DNA of 64,000 bases. Origin: Streptomyces sp. NBC_00440. GTDB lineage: Bacteria > Actinomycetota > Actinomycetes > Streptomycetales > Streptomycetaceae. The notes beneath the pieces are model-generated. The model was not told where the DNA came from and did no database searches. It saw only the letters and a program-made list of their open reading frames with translations. The translations under genes and the position numbers were made by a program. Within the stretch, counting starts at the first letter, position 1. Each line of letters starts with the position of its first letter. Positions 17,114 to 25,501 of this stretch are shown here, in pieces. The stretch is taken from positions 6,941,501 through 7,005,500 of the forward strand of contig NZ_CP107921.1 of the NCBI RefSeq assembly GCF_036014215.1, in the 5' to 3' direction.

Positions 17114-17270
17114 CCTGTCCGGCTGGTCTTCGTGGGCCCGCGACGCCCGGCACGGCACCTCGCCGCGTTGTCGGAGTCACCCCAGTACGTCCAGTACGGG
17201 GGCGATCCTCCGCCTTGCGAGGCACCGCACCGGACGCCGCGGCCTGATCCACGAAGACAGACCGGACAGG
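17114..17270. repeat. 157-bp palindromic, MITE-like repeat element
   Basis: The ends are 22-bp terminal inverted repeats, CCTGTCCGGCTGGTCTTCGT and GG (17114-17135) against the reverse complement of 17249-17270, with 19 of 22 matching. The interior continues as an imperfect stem (GGCACCTCGC pairs with GCGAGGCACC) folding about a centre near CAGTACGTCCAGTAC. It encodes nothing obvious. It sits 3 bp after the aminotransferase stop and 57 bp before the dihydropyrimidinase start. I recall closely similar repeats scattered in other Streptomyces genomes; that memory needs a search. Confidence 0.7.
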
Positions 17271-17327
17271 GCCTGGTCGGCGGGTTCCGCAGCACGCACC
17301 GGTGTACGAAAGAGGGAGCAGAGCACC

Positions 17328-18731
17328 ATGAGTACCCGCACCTTGGTCCGCGGCGGTCTCGTCATCACCGCCGCGGAGGAGACCCACGCCGACGTCCTCA
17401 TCGAGGACGGCCGGATCGCCGCTCTCGCCGCGCACGGCTCCGCCGCCGCGGACGCCTGGACCGCCGACCGTACGATCGACGCCACCGGGAAGTACGTGGT
17501 CCCCGGCGGGGTCGACGCCCATACGCACATGGAGATGCCCTTCGGCGGCACCTTCGCGTCCGACACCTTCGAGACCGGGACCCGGGCGGCCGCCTGGGGC
17601 GGCACGACGACCATCATCGACTTCGCCATCCAGTCCAAGGGCGGATCACTCGGTGAAGGGCTCGACACCTGGCACGCGAAAGCGGACGGGAAGTGCGCGA
17701 TCGACTACGCCTTCCACATGATCATGTCCGATGTGAACGAGTCGTCGCTCAAGGAGATGGACCGGCTCGTCTCGGGCGGCGTCAGTTCGTTCAAACTCTT
17801 CACCGCGTACCCGGGGGTGTTCCTCTCCGACGACGGCCAGATCCTCCGGGCCATGCAGCGTGCCGGGTCCAACGGCGGTCTGGTGATGACGCACGCGGAG
17901 AACGGTCTCGCGATCGATGTCCTGGTGGAGCAGGCACTGGCGCGCGGTGAGCGGGACCCGCGCTATCACGGCGAGGTCCGCAACGCGCTTCTGGAGGCGG
18001 AGGCCACGCACCGGGTGATCAAGCTGGCGCAGGTGGCGGGGGCGCCGGTGTATGTGGTGCATGTGTCGGCGCAGGGGGCGTTGGCGGAGATCGCGCGGGC
18101 GCGTCATGAGGGCCTGCCGGTGTTCGGTGAGACGTGCCCGCAGTATCTGTTCCTGTCGACGGACAATCTCGCCGAGCCCGAATTCGAGGGCGCGAAGTAT
18201 GTGTGCTCGACGCCGCTGCGGCCGAAGGAGCACCAGGCGGCGCTCTGGCGGGGCCTGCGCACCAATGACCTGCAGGTGGTGTCGACCGACCACTGCCCGT
18301 TCTGTTTCAAGGGTCAGAAGGACCTGGGGAAGGGCGACTTCTCGAAGATCCCGAACGGTATGCCGGGTGTCGAGAACCGCATGGACCTGCTCCATCAGGC
18401 CGTCGTCGACGGGCACATCAGCCGCCGCCGCTGGATCGAGATCGCCTGCGCTGCACCGGCGCGGATGTTCGGCCTGTATCCGCAGAAGGGGACGATCACC
18501 CCGGGCGCGGACGCCGACATCGTGGTCTACGACCCGGCCGCCGAGCAGGTCATGTCCGCCTCGACGCATCACATGAACGTCGACTACTCGGCGTACGAGG
18601 GCAAGCGGGTGACCGGCCGGGTGGAGACGGTGCTCTCACGTGGTGTTCCGGTGATCGACAACCGTGAGTACGCCGGCCACGCGGGGCACGGGGCCTATGT
18701 GCCGCGCGGGCTCGGTGAGTACGCGCACTGA
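17328..18731 (+). CDS. hydA: Dihydropyrimidinase / hydantoinase
   Basis: 467 residues, amidohydrolase superfamily. Metal ligands are H65 and H67 (VDAHTHMEMPF), the carboxylated lysine K156 (SSFKLFTAYPG), His in VVHVSAQGALAE and Asp in VSTDHCPFCF. It opens dihydrouracil, dihydrothymine or hydantoin rings to N-carbamoyl amino acids, the step before the amidohydrolase at 14995. The ATG has GGGAGCAG upstream. A hairpin terminator follows at 18739. It is cytoplasmic and normally tetrameric. Confidence 0.93.
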   Translation: MSTRTLVRGGLVITAAEETHADVLIEDGRIAALAAHGSAAADAWTADRTIDATGKYVVPGGVDAHTHMEMPFGGTFASDTFETGTRAAAWGGTTTIIDFAIQSKGGSLGEGLDTWHAKADGKCAIDYAFHMIMSDVNESSLKEMDRLVSGGVSSFKLFTAYPGVFLSDDGQILRAMQRAGSNGGLVMTHAENGLAIDVLVEQALARGERDPRYHGEVRNALLEAEATHRVIKLAQVAGAPVYVVHVSAQGALAEIARARHEGLPVFGETCPQYLFLSTDNLAEPEFEGAKYVCSTPLRPKEHQAALWRGLRTNDLQVVSTDHCPFCFKGQKDLGKGDFSKIPNGMPGVENRMDLLHQAVVDGHISRRRWIEIACAAPARMFGLYPQKGTITPGADADIVVYDPAAEQVMSASTHHMNVDYSAYEGKRVTGRVETVLSRGVPVIDNREYAGHAGHGAYVPRGLGEYAH

Positions 18732-18738
18732 GCGCGGG

Positions 18739-18759
18739 GACGGCGCACGAGGCGCCGTC
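18739..18759. terminator. Hairpin between convergent hydA and cyclase genes
   Basis: An 8-bp perfect stem (GACGGCGC / GCGCCGTC) with a 5-nt loop, 8 bp after hydA and 4 bp from the end of the convergent gene, followed by TATTT. It probably terminates both transcripts. Confidence 0.55.
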
Positions 18760-18762
18760 GTG

Positions 18763-19728
18763 CTATTTGACGGCGATCGGGTTGACCGGGGAGCCGACGG
18801 CTCCGGTGATGGGCAGCGGGGCGGCGGTGAGCCAGAACTCGTACACACCGTCGCGGGCGCAGTCCTCGGCCAGTGCGTCCGGATCCCACAACTCGCCGAC
18901 AAGGAGGCCCATGTTGGGGATGACCACCTGGTGCAGCGGCTGGAACGCGGCCTCGAACTCGTTGGGCCGGACCTCGAAGCCCCAGGTGTCGGTGGCGATC
19001 GCGGCGATCTCGGTACGGTGCAGCCAGCCGGCCGTGGTGAAGGAGAGGCCGGGGGCCGGTCCGCCCGCGTACTCGCCCCAGCCTTCGCGGCGGACGCGGG
19101 TGAGCTGTCCGGTGCGCACCAGCACGATGTCACCGCGTCCGACGGTGACGCCCTGGGCCCGCGCGGTGTCGGTCAACTGCTCCTCGGTGATGGCGAAACC
19201 GTCGGGCAGCTCGCCCTTTCCGCCTCCGACGAACCGGCCCACGTCCAGCAGGACACCGCGCCCCGCGACGTACGGCGCCATGTGCTCGATACCGGTGACC
19301 AGGTCACCGGCGGAGGTGACGACATGCTCCGCCGGCCGCCCGTTCCAGGCGATGCCGTGGTCGAAGATGTGGCCGAGGCCGTCCCACTGGGTGGAGCACT
19401 GCAGCGGCATCGAGATCACGTCGTCGGCGCCGCCGATGCCGTGCGGGAAACCCTGGTGGCCCATGACGGCGTCGGTGCCGGTGTCGAGCATGGTGTGTAC
19501 GGGGTTGGTGCGCCGCCGCCAGCCGTTCTGCGGGCCGTCCATGTCGAAACTCTGCGACAGCGAGAAACTCGCGCCCCGGCGCACGAGGGCCGCGCCTTCG
19601 CGGCGCTTGGCCTCGTCGAGGAAGTTCAGGGTGCCCAGCACGTCGTCCGCGCCCCAACGCCCCCAGTTCGAGTACGCCTTGGCGGACTCGGCGATCGCGC
19701 CTTCGGGGTCGTGGCGGTTCAGGCCCAT
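18763..19728 (-). CDS. Cyclase-family metal-dependent hydrolase
   Basis: 321 residues of the cyclase / kynurenine-formamidase-like fold (PF04199 type). The metal and active-site region STQWDGLGHIFDHG matches the longer-chain subgroup, where the usual H-x-G-T-H-x-D is replaced by T-Q-W-D-G-x-G-H. LLDVGRFVG and GDIVLVRTGQL are further family blocks. These enzymes hydrolyse amides, lactones or formamides. The ATG at 19728 has GGAGGAGG upstream. It is convergent with the pyrimidine operon, so it may act on a related ring-opened amide; the substrate is inferred only from position. Confidence 0.8.
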   Translation of the reverse strand: MGLNRHDPEGAIAESAKAYSNWGRWGADDVLGTLNFLDEAKRREGAALVRRGASFSLSQSFDMDGPQNGWRRRTNPVHTMLDTGTDAVMGHQGFPHGIGGADDVISMPLQCSTQWDGLGHIFDHGIAWNGRPAEHVVTSAGDLVTGIEHMAPYVAGRGVLLDVGRFVGGGKGELPDGFAITEEQLTDTARAQGVTVGRGDIVLVRTGQLTRVRREGWGEYAGGPAPGLSFTTAGWLHRTEIAAIATDTWGFEVRPNEFEAAFQPLHQVVIPNMGLLVGELWDPDALAEDCARDGVYEFWLTAAPLPITGAVGSPVNPIAVK

Positions 19729-19881
19729 GCGGCCTCCTCCGTGATGATGTGCGGGTGTGCTGAGCGCCGGGCTGCTGACCGGCCCGCTCATGATGTCACC
19801 GTCGCGCCGGAATCCGCCGGTGAGGGGGCGCGGATCGCTCCCGGCCGCGCGGCTCGCCTTCGGACGGGTCTCGCGCGGGGT

Positions 19882-20466
19882 TCAGGCTCCGTCGAGCCAG
19901 GCCCGGCCCGCCGCCTTCATCCGGGCCTCCAATTCGCTGTTCCTGGTGGGGAATTCACGGGCGACCGAGTAGCCGGACTTCTCCAGGACGTAGGCGAGGG
20001 CCGCGTACTCGCGCGGGTAGCGGCGGACGGCGCTCTCGTCGATGTCCTGGACCTTCGCGAGGAAGTTGAACGAGCTCATGTCGTACACACTCGCCCGGTG
20101 GACGATGCGCCAGTCGCCGTCGCGCTTTTCGACGCGGTCCCAGAAGCGGTTGCGGGCGGTGCAGCCGAGGTCGAGAGCGACGTTCTCGGCGATGAGCATC
20201 GCGCTCGTCTCGACCAGAGCCCGGTCGCCGTTGAAGGTGATCGACGGGCCGCCGATCTGGTGCTTGGAGCGCAGGTCGGACGCGCCCATCCGGGCGGAGG
20301 CGGCCACGAAGTCGGCGGCCGGCCCTTCGAACCAGCTGATCTCGATGGTGCCGTCGGGATGGAAGAGCTCACCCAGCTGCTCCCACTCACCGAGGTCGCG
20401 GTGTATCCACCCGGTCATCAGGCTTGCGATGGCGGAACGGTCCTCGACGCGCGTGCTCACGGTCAT
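19882..20466 (-). CDS. NTF2/SnoaL-like protein
   Basis: 194 residues. The N-terminal part (RSAIASLMTGWIHRDLGEWE, LFHPDGTIEISWFEG) and the central part (CTARNRFWDRVEKRDGDWRI) fit the cone-shaped NTF2 fold of small hydrolases, dehydratases and ring-hydroxylating subunits. The extended C-terminal tail (YPREYAALAYVLEKSGYSVA) is unusual for minimal SnoaL proteins. No signal peptide. It lies 153 bp upstream of the cyclase gene in the same direction and is divergent from the F420-type oxidoreductase, which suggests a shared minor catabolic role. Confidence 0.7.
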   Translation of the reverse strand: MTVSTRVEDRSAIASLMTGWIHRDLGEWEQLGELFHPDGTIEISWFEGPAADFVAASARMGASDLRSKHQIGGPSITFNGDRALVETSAMLIAENVALDLGCTARNRFWDRVEKRDGDWRIVHRASVYDMSSFNFLAKVQDIDESAVRRYPREYAALAYVLEKSGYSVAREFPTRNSELEARMKAAGRAWLDGA

Positions 20467-20876
20467 CTCGTTCTCCTTCTACGGGGTCAGGGCCCTCTGC
20501 TGCTGCCCGACGCTACACAAGATCCCTTCGCGGCCGGTACGGATGCAGCGGGCAGATGCAGTGGGCAGGCATCTGTGCTCTGTGCGGGCGTCTTCCCAAG
20601 GCCCGGCGAGCGGTCCAGGATTGTCCCCTCGCGACTCGCGTCCCAGGAGTCGTCGCACAGGCTTCTGCACGGCCCGATATGGAAGGATCTCCCGGGACGC
20701 GGCACGTGATACGGGCGTCCGCGGAGCCGGACCGCTTCCGCCCGGCTGCGCGTTGCCGGGCCGCCGCCTCACCTGACCCGGCCTCACCTGACTCCGTGTC
20801 GCCGCCCCCCCCCGAAATCCGCATCCGCACCCGCAGATCCGCACCCGCATCCGCATCCGCACCAGGAGGCCACGCC
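20467..20876. other. Divergent intergenic region, with simple repeats at its right end
   Basis: 410 bp between the NTF2-like gene and the oxidoreductase at 20877. The only structure is a run of ATCCGC/ACCCGC hexamer-like units at 20817-20863 just before the AGGAGG of the next gene, and a nearby doubled CCTGAC motif. No promoter I would defend. Confidence 0.4.
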
Positions 20877-21875
20877 TTGGACTTCGGACTCGTTTTGCAG
20901 ACCGATCCGCCCGCTTCTGCCGTCGTCGGGCTGATGCGGCGCGCGGAGCGCAACGGCTTCCGCTACGGCTGGACCTTCGACTCGGCCGTCCTCTGGCAGG
21001 AGCCGTTCGTCATCTACAGCCGCATCCTGGAGCACACCACCGGCCTGATCGTCGGGCCCATGGTCACCAACCCGTCCACCCGGACGTGGGAGGTCACCGC
21101 ATCCACCTTCGCCACGCTCAACGAGATGTACGGCAACCGCACCGTCTGCGGAATCGGGCGCGGCGACTCGGCGATGCGGGTCGCGGGGCGCAAGCCCAAC
21201 ACACTGGCCACGCTGGGCGAAGCGATCGGCGTCATCCGCGATCTCGCCGAGGGGCGCGAGGCCGAAGTGGACGGCCGGCCGCTGAGGCTGCCCTGGGTCG
21301 AGAACGGGAAACTGCCCGTCTGGATGGGCGCGTACGGCCCCAAGGCCCTCGCGCTGGCCGGGCAGCGGGCCGACGGGTTCATCCTCCAGCTCGCCGACCC
21401 CTTCCTCACCGAGTCGATGGTCGCGGCGGTGCGGACGGCCGCGTCCGACGCGGGCCGGGACCCGGACTCCGTGACGATCTGCGTCGCCGCGCCCGCGTAC
21501 ATCGGCGACGACCTGGCCCACGCCCGCGAGCAGTGCCGCTGGTTCGGCGGGATGGTCGGCAACCACGTAGCGGACCTGGTGGCCCGCTACGGCGAGCACT
21601 CCGCCCTGGTCCCCGACGCGCTCACCACGTACATCGAGCAGCGCGAGGGGTACGACTACAGCCACCACGGCCGCACCGGCAATCCGGACACCGCGTTCGT
21701 CCCCGACGAGATCGTGGACCGCTTCTGTCTGCTCGGCCCCGCCGAGGCGCACATCGAGAAGCTGCGGGCGCTGCGGGCCCTGGGCGTGGACCAGTTCGCG
21801 GTGTACGCGATGCACGACGCGCGCGAGACCGTCATCGACGCGTACGGCGAACAGATCATCCCGGCCCTCACCTGA
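20877..21875 (+). CDS. F420-dependent luciferase-like oxidoreductase (TIGR03842 type)
   Basis: 332 residues. The start is TTG 20877, chosen because AGGAGG stands 7 nt upstream and the product then begins at the conserved LDFGLVLQTDPP. The luciferase-like TIM-barrel shows RNGFRYGWTFDS, IGRGDSAMRVAGRKP and GPKALALAGQRADGFILQLA. The set of features matches the TIGR03842 F420-type subfamily, which I recall being found near dihydropyrimidinase genes; that fits this locus. The exact substrate is unknown. Longer upstream frames are non-coding. Confidence 0.85.
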   Translation: MDFGLVLQTDPPASAVVGLMRRAERNGFRYGWTFDSAVLWQEPFVIYSRILEHTTGLIVGPMVTNPSTRTWEVTASTFATLNEMYGNRTVCGIGRGDSAMRVAGRKPNTLATLGEAIGVIRDLAEGREAEVDGRPLRLPWVENGKLPVWMGAYGPKALALAGQRADGFILQLADPFLTESMVAAVRTAASDAGRDPDSVTICVAAPAYIGDDLAHAREQCRWFGGMVGNHVADLVARYGEHSALVPDALTTYIEQREGYDYSHHGRTGNPDTAFVPDEIVDRFCLLGPAEAHIEKLRALRALGVDQFAVYAMHDARETVIDAYGEQIIPALT

Positions 21876-21905
21876 CCCGGGGCAGCCGATCTGGTGCCGC
21901 GGCGG

Positions 21906-22955
21906 TCAGGGAACCCGCGCCGTCCACTCCGGAGTGGAGAACTTGGCCGCCGCCAACTCCCGTGCCCGGGCCATCTCCTCATCCGTCACGCTGCCGTCGG
22001 CGAGGCCGTAACGGCTGCGGAAGGACCCGATCATCCGCTCGATGACCTCTTCGCGCGGCAGACCCGTCTGCCGCGCGAGCGGGTCGACGCGCTTCTTGGC
22101 GCTCTCGATCCCCTTGCCCGACAGCTTCTCGCGGCCGATGCGCAGCACGTCGGTCATCTTGTCGGCGTCGATGTCGTACGCCATGGTCACGTGGTGCAGC
22201 ACCCCGCCGCCCGCGATGCGCTTCTGCGCCGCGCCCGCGATCTTGCCCGCCTCGGTGGCGATGTCGTTGAGCGGCTGGTACCAGGCCTTGATGCCCATGT
22301 CGGCCAGCGCGCCGAGCACCCAGTCGTCCAGATACGCGTAGCTGTCGGCGTACGAGAGGCCGGACACCAGCGACTCGGGCACGGAGAGGGAGTAGGTGAT
22401 GGTGCTGCGCGGTTCCACGAACATGGCTCCGCCGCCGGAGATCCGGCGGACGACCGTCACGCCGTGGCGTTCGGCGGCCTCTGGGTCGACCTCGTTGCGC
22501 AGGGACTGGAAGCTGCCGATGATCACGGCGGGGGCGGCCCACTCCCAGACCCGCAGCGTCGGCGGGCGCCGGCCCGCCGCGACCTCGGCGGTGATGACCT
22601 CGTCCAGGGCCATGTGGAGGGCGGGGGACTGCGGGCGGTCGTGGATCAGCTGCCAGCGGTGGGCGCTCCACTCGGTGGCCCGGGTGAGGGCCCGGCGTAC
22701 GGCGACGGCGACACCCTCGGGGGAGAGGCCGAGCAGCACGGCGGCGGGGGGCAGTGCGGAGGTGATCCGGGCGGCGAGCCCGGCGGCGTCGGTGTGGGCG
22801 GGCGCGCCTTCCAGGGCCGCGTCGATGTCGAGGATCACCTCGTCGGGTTCCAGGAAGAAGTCACCGGCCACGCGGACGTTGCGCAGTGCGCCGCCCTCGA
22901 CATCGAGGTCGACCACGACGAGCTTGCCGCCCGGGATCTTGTACTCACCGTGCAC
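21906..22955 (-). CDS. lplA: Lipoate-protein ligase with accessory domain at the N-terminus
   Basis: 349 residues from GTG 22955 (GGAGG 9 nt upstream). Residues 1 to about 85 (GEYKIPGGKLVVVDLDVEGG, VAGDFFLEPDEVI) are the small domain that in E. coli LplA is C-terminal. The catalytic domain follows at about 105-300, with RRISGGGAMFVEP and the lysine region AGAAQKRIAGGGVLHH. It activates free lipoate with ATP and attaches it to E2 or GcvH lysines. The reversed domain order looks complete, not like a fusion error. It is convergent with the oxidoreductase gene. Confidence 0.88.
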   Translation of the reverse strand: MHGEYKIPGGKLVVVDLDVEGGALRNVRVAGDFFLEPDEVILDIDAALEGAPAHTDAAGLAARITSALPPAAVLLGLSPEGVAVAVRRALTRATEWSAHRWQLIHDRPQSPALHMALDEVITAEVAAGRRPPTLRVWEWAAPAVIIGSFQSLRNEVDPEAAERHGVTVVRRISGGGAMFVEPRSTITYSLSVPESLVSGLSYADSYAYLDDWVLGALADMGIKAWYQPLNDIATEAGKIAGAAQKRIAGGGVLHHVTMAYDIDADKMTDVLRIGREKLSGKGIESAKKRVDPLARQTGLPREEVIERMIGSFRSRYGLADGSVTDEEMARARELAAAKFSTPEWTARVP

Positions 22956-23056
22956 AGCCTTGCCTCCAGATCTGCCCGGCCCGCCCGCGAGTCCACCCGC
23001 GAACCGGCTCCGGCCAGCGACAACGCCGGAGCAGGCTGGGTCATTCCGGCCGGAAG

Positions 23057-23890
23057 TCAGTCGGCCGGGGCCGCGGTCGGTGCCTCCGGGGTGTGGCGGC
23101 GCTCGCTGACGGCCAGATGGTTCACCAGGATCACGATCGGCACGAGCAGGGCCAGGCTGACCGGGCCGGTGCCCCAGCCGAGGCCGGCGTGGTGCGTGGA
23201 CGCGCCCATCCAGTCGGCGAACGAGGCTCCGAGCGGCCGGGTCAGGACGTACGCCCACCAGAACGCGGCCACCGCGTTGAGTCCGAGGAAGCGCCTGCAC
23301 AGCGCCGGGACCGCGATGAGGGCGGCGAAGAGCACACCCGACGGGAAGTAGCCCAGGTGCAGGGTCCCGGCGGTGAGGTCGCCGACCGCGGTGCCCAGGG
23401 CGAAGGTGGCGAGCACCGTCGCCCAGTAGAAGCCCTCACGGCGACGGGTGCGGATGCTGTGGATGGAGAGGGTGCCCTCGGACGCGTACCAGGTCATCAG
23501 CACGGCTGCCAGGGCGACCGCGAAGCCCGCGGCCGAGACCGCGTAGGGGACACCCACCACCACATGGACGACGTCGGCGGCCATCGTGCCGAAGACACTG
23601 ACCATCACGATCGCCGACCAGTAGGTCCAGGCGTTGTAGCGCGTCGTGCGGAACTGGAGCACCAGCAGCGCCACCAGGCCGGTCAGCCCGAGGGCGCCGG
23701 CCAGGACCGGGCCGAGCACCCGGGCCAGATAGTCCGACGCCGTCTCTCCCATCCCGGTGGTGAGGACCTTGACGACCCAGAACCAGACCGTCACCTCGGG
23801 TACTTTGCTCCACCCGGGCGCAGTCCGTCCCCGCGGGCTGCGCACCGCGTGCGCCGGTCCGACGGCCGTTCGGCCCACTGGCTCTCGCAT
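23057..23890 (-). CDS. COG4705-type polytopic membrane protein
   Basis: 277 residues. After a basic N-terminal stretch of about 30 residues comes KVPEVTVWFWVVKVLTTGMG, the opening of the COG4705 membrane-anchored family, then about seven hydrophobic helices, with HLGYFPSGVLFA and NAVAAFWWAYVLTRPLGASF as conserved-looking loops. Function is unknown. The ATG is at 23890. A perfect palindrome lies 106 bp upstream (23996-24013) and reappears in front of the dedA operon, suggesting common control. Confidence 0.75.
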   Translation of the reverse strand: MREPVGRTAVGPAHAVRSPRGRTAPGWSKVPEVTVWFWVVKVLTTGMGETASDYLARVLGPVLAGALGLTGLVALLVLQFRTTRYNAWTYWSAIVMVSVFGTMAADVVHVVVGVPYAVSAAGFAVALAAVLMTWYASEGTLSIHSIRTRRREGFYWATVLATFALGTAVGDLTAGTLHLGYFPSGVLFAALIAVPALCRRFLGLNAVAAFWWAYVLTRPLGASFADWMGASTHHAGLGWGTGPVSLALLVPIVILVNHLAVSERRHTPEAPTAAPAD

Positions 23891-23995
23891 GGTTCTCTGT
23901 CACCCCTCCGGGCGCCGGGCGCCACGTCAACTGCCGTCCGGGCGCTCCCGGTCCGGTGGAACCCGACGGCCGGCGGTGCAGGCCGGCCGTCGGGC

Positions 23996-24013
23996 GTCTA
24001 CAGCACTGTAGAC
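23996..24013. promoter_or_regulatory. Perfect palindrome upstream of the COG4705 gene (copy 1)
   Basis: GTCTACAG-CA-CTGTAGAC: two perfect 8-bp arms. A near-identical palindrome lies at 26276-26293 in front of dedA, at a similar distance from its gene (about 119 bp against 106 bp). The TACA/TGTA core recalls operators of MecI/BlaI/CopY-type repressors, though the spacing differs. Confidence 0.6.
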
Positions 24014-24054
24014 GGTGTGGCTGTGGGGTGCACAGCCGGGGCAGTGGGCTCTGT

Positions 24055-24099
24055 GGTCTCGGCGGTCTCGGCGGTCTCGGCGGTCTCGGCGGTCTCGGC
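24055..24099. repeat. Five exact tandem copies of a 9-bp unit
   Basis: GGTCTCGGC repeated five times in perfect register, 48 bp beyond the stop of the PAP2 gene ending at 24147. On the minus strand, in a frame other than that of the PAP2 protein, it would read Ala-Glu-Thr repeats. It is probably slippage-prone DNA and not an array of regulatory sites. Confidence 0.7.
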
Positions 24100-24146
24100 G
24101 AGACGGAACGGCTCGGGCGGCCGGGCGTCGCCGGCCGTGAACCCGG

Positions 24147-24899
24147 TCAGCCTGCCGGTGAGCCGCCCAGCGAACCCGCGGGCCCGTCGGCGCCGTCCCA
24201 CGAGCGGTGCGCGGGGGCCTCGTCCCGGAGGCGGGCGGTGTCCTCGTCCGGTGCGGACGGTACGGCGGGGCAGAACCGGACAGCCAGCCGGAAGCAGACG
24301 CAGAGCCAGCAGAGGGCGAACAGCCAGCCGCCGACGACATCCGTGGACCAGTGGACCGCGAGGTACACCCGGCTCAGTCCGACCAGCACGGCCCAGCAGC
24401 CGATACCGGCCGCGATCGTCCTCCTGCCGTGTGTCGCCCGCAGCAGTACCGCCGCGACCAGCAGCCCCGCCGTCACGGCCGACGTGGTGGTGTGTCCGGA
24501 CGGGAACGACCAGCCCGTGGCCTGCGCGGCCCAGTCGCCGACGGGCGGGCGCGCCCGCGCGACCAGCGACATCACCCCGTAACGCGCCAACTGCGCCAAG
24601 CCCAGACAGACCAGGCAGGCGACGGCGGCGGTCACCCGCTGCCGCACACCGCGCCCGGCGATCACGCCCGCCAGCACGGCCAGCAGATACGGGACGGCGC
24701 CCGTACCCGTGTCGGTGACACCGCGCGCCGCTGCGATCGCGACCGGCGGCCGGTGGTGCACCGACCACGAGAGGAGCCCGCGGTCCGTCAGCAGCGGGGC
24801 GCCGTGGTGTCCCGCCACCACCAGTGCCAGCAGTACGAAGGCCACCAGGGTCCCCACCGCCACCGACACGGCCAGGTCGGCGGCGGCCCTGCGGTTCAC
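24147..24899 (-). CDS. PAP2-family membrane phosphatase
   Basis: 250 residues from GTG 24899, which overlaps the preceding stop by 4 bp. About six membrane helices. The three-part phosphatase signature is present: the RARPPVGDW region, PSGHTTTSA, and SRVYLAVHWSTDVVGG with the catalytic His. It should dephosphorylate a lipid phosphate or diphosphate on the outer face of the membrane (undecaprenyl diphosphate or phosphatidate). The C-terminal 35 residues are hydrophilic and charged. Last gene of a dedA-PAP2-PAP2 operon. Confidence 0.85.
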   Translation of the reverse strand: MNRRAAADLAVSVAVGTLVAFVLLALVVAGHHGAPLLTDRGLLSWSVHHRPPVAIAAARGVTDTGTGAVPYLLAVLAGVIAGRGVRQRVTAAVACLVCLGLAQLARYGVMSLVARARPPVGDWAAQATGWSFPSGHTTTSAVTAGLLVAAVLLRATHGRRTIAAGIGCWAVLVGLSRVYLAVHWSTDVVGGWLFALCWLCVCFRLAVRFCPAVPSAPDEDTARLRDEAPAHRSWDGADGPAGSLGGSPAG

Positions 24900-25501
24900 G
24901 ACGAGACCAGCAGCGGCCGCAGTCTGGTGTCCGTGAGCCGCCTCGCCAGGGCCTCCGGCCGCCGGCGCAGGGCCGTCGCGAGCACCAGCGCGACCAGCGC
25001 GCCCACCAGCGCGCCGACGGCGACATCGTGCGGGTAGTGGGCGCCCACCCAGACCCGGGAGGCCGCCATCGCGACCGCGCAGACCAGGGCGGTCACGCCC
25101 AGCCGCCGGGAGACGAAGAGCAGGGCCACCGCCGCCGCGAAGGCGAGAGCCGCGTGGTTGCTGGGGAAGGACCAGTCGCCCGGTGCCGGGCACGCCTCCA
25201 GCGTCGTCACATGCAGGCTCTGACACGGCCGGTCCTCGCGTACGACCAGCTTGACCGCGTCATTGACGCAGTACGCCAGCACCACGATCACCGGCACGGC
25301 CAGCGCCATCAGCCCGGCGGTGGCGCCCTCCCGGCGTGCCCGCCACCAGCCGGCGAGCATCAGCACGGCGAACAGCGCCAGACCGTACCCCGACCAGGCC
25401 GAGACGGCCGAGTCCAGCCACCCCGGGGCGCGATGGGCCAGGTCCACCGTGTCCGTGTAGAGACCGCCGTCGATCGACGATCCGTCGTACGCGAGGTTCA
25501 T
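24896..25501 (-). CDS. PAP2-family phosphatase (undecaprenyl-diphosphatase type)
   Basis: 201 residues with about five helices. Signature motifs: KLVVREDRPCQ, WSFPSNHAALAFA and SRVWVGAHYPHDVAVG. The FPSNHA variant resembles BcrC-type undecaprenyl pyrophosphate phosphatases, which recycle the carrier lipid for cell-wall synthesis and can raise bacitracin tolerance. The start overlaps the dedA stop (ATGA) and the end overlaps the next PAP2 gene (GTGA), so all three are coupled. Confidence 0.87.
   Translation of the reverse strand: MNLAYDGSSIDGGLYTDTVDLAHRAPGWLDSAVSAWSGYGLALFAVLMLAGWWRARREGATAGLMALAVPVIVVLAYCVNDAVKLVVREDRPCQSLHVTTLEACPAPGDWSFPSNHAALAFAAAVALLFVSRRLGVTALVCAVAMAASRVWVGAHYPHDVAVGALVGALVALVLATALRRRPEALARRLTDTRLRPLLVSS

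Noticed and set aside
24055..24099. Possible CRISPR-like array
   Set aside because: Units are 9 bp, contiguous and without spacers; likewise the 7-bp repeats at 62945. Not CRISPR.
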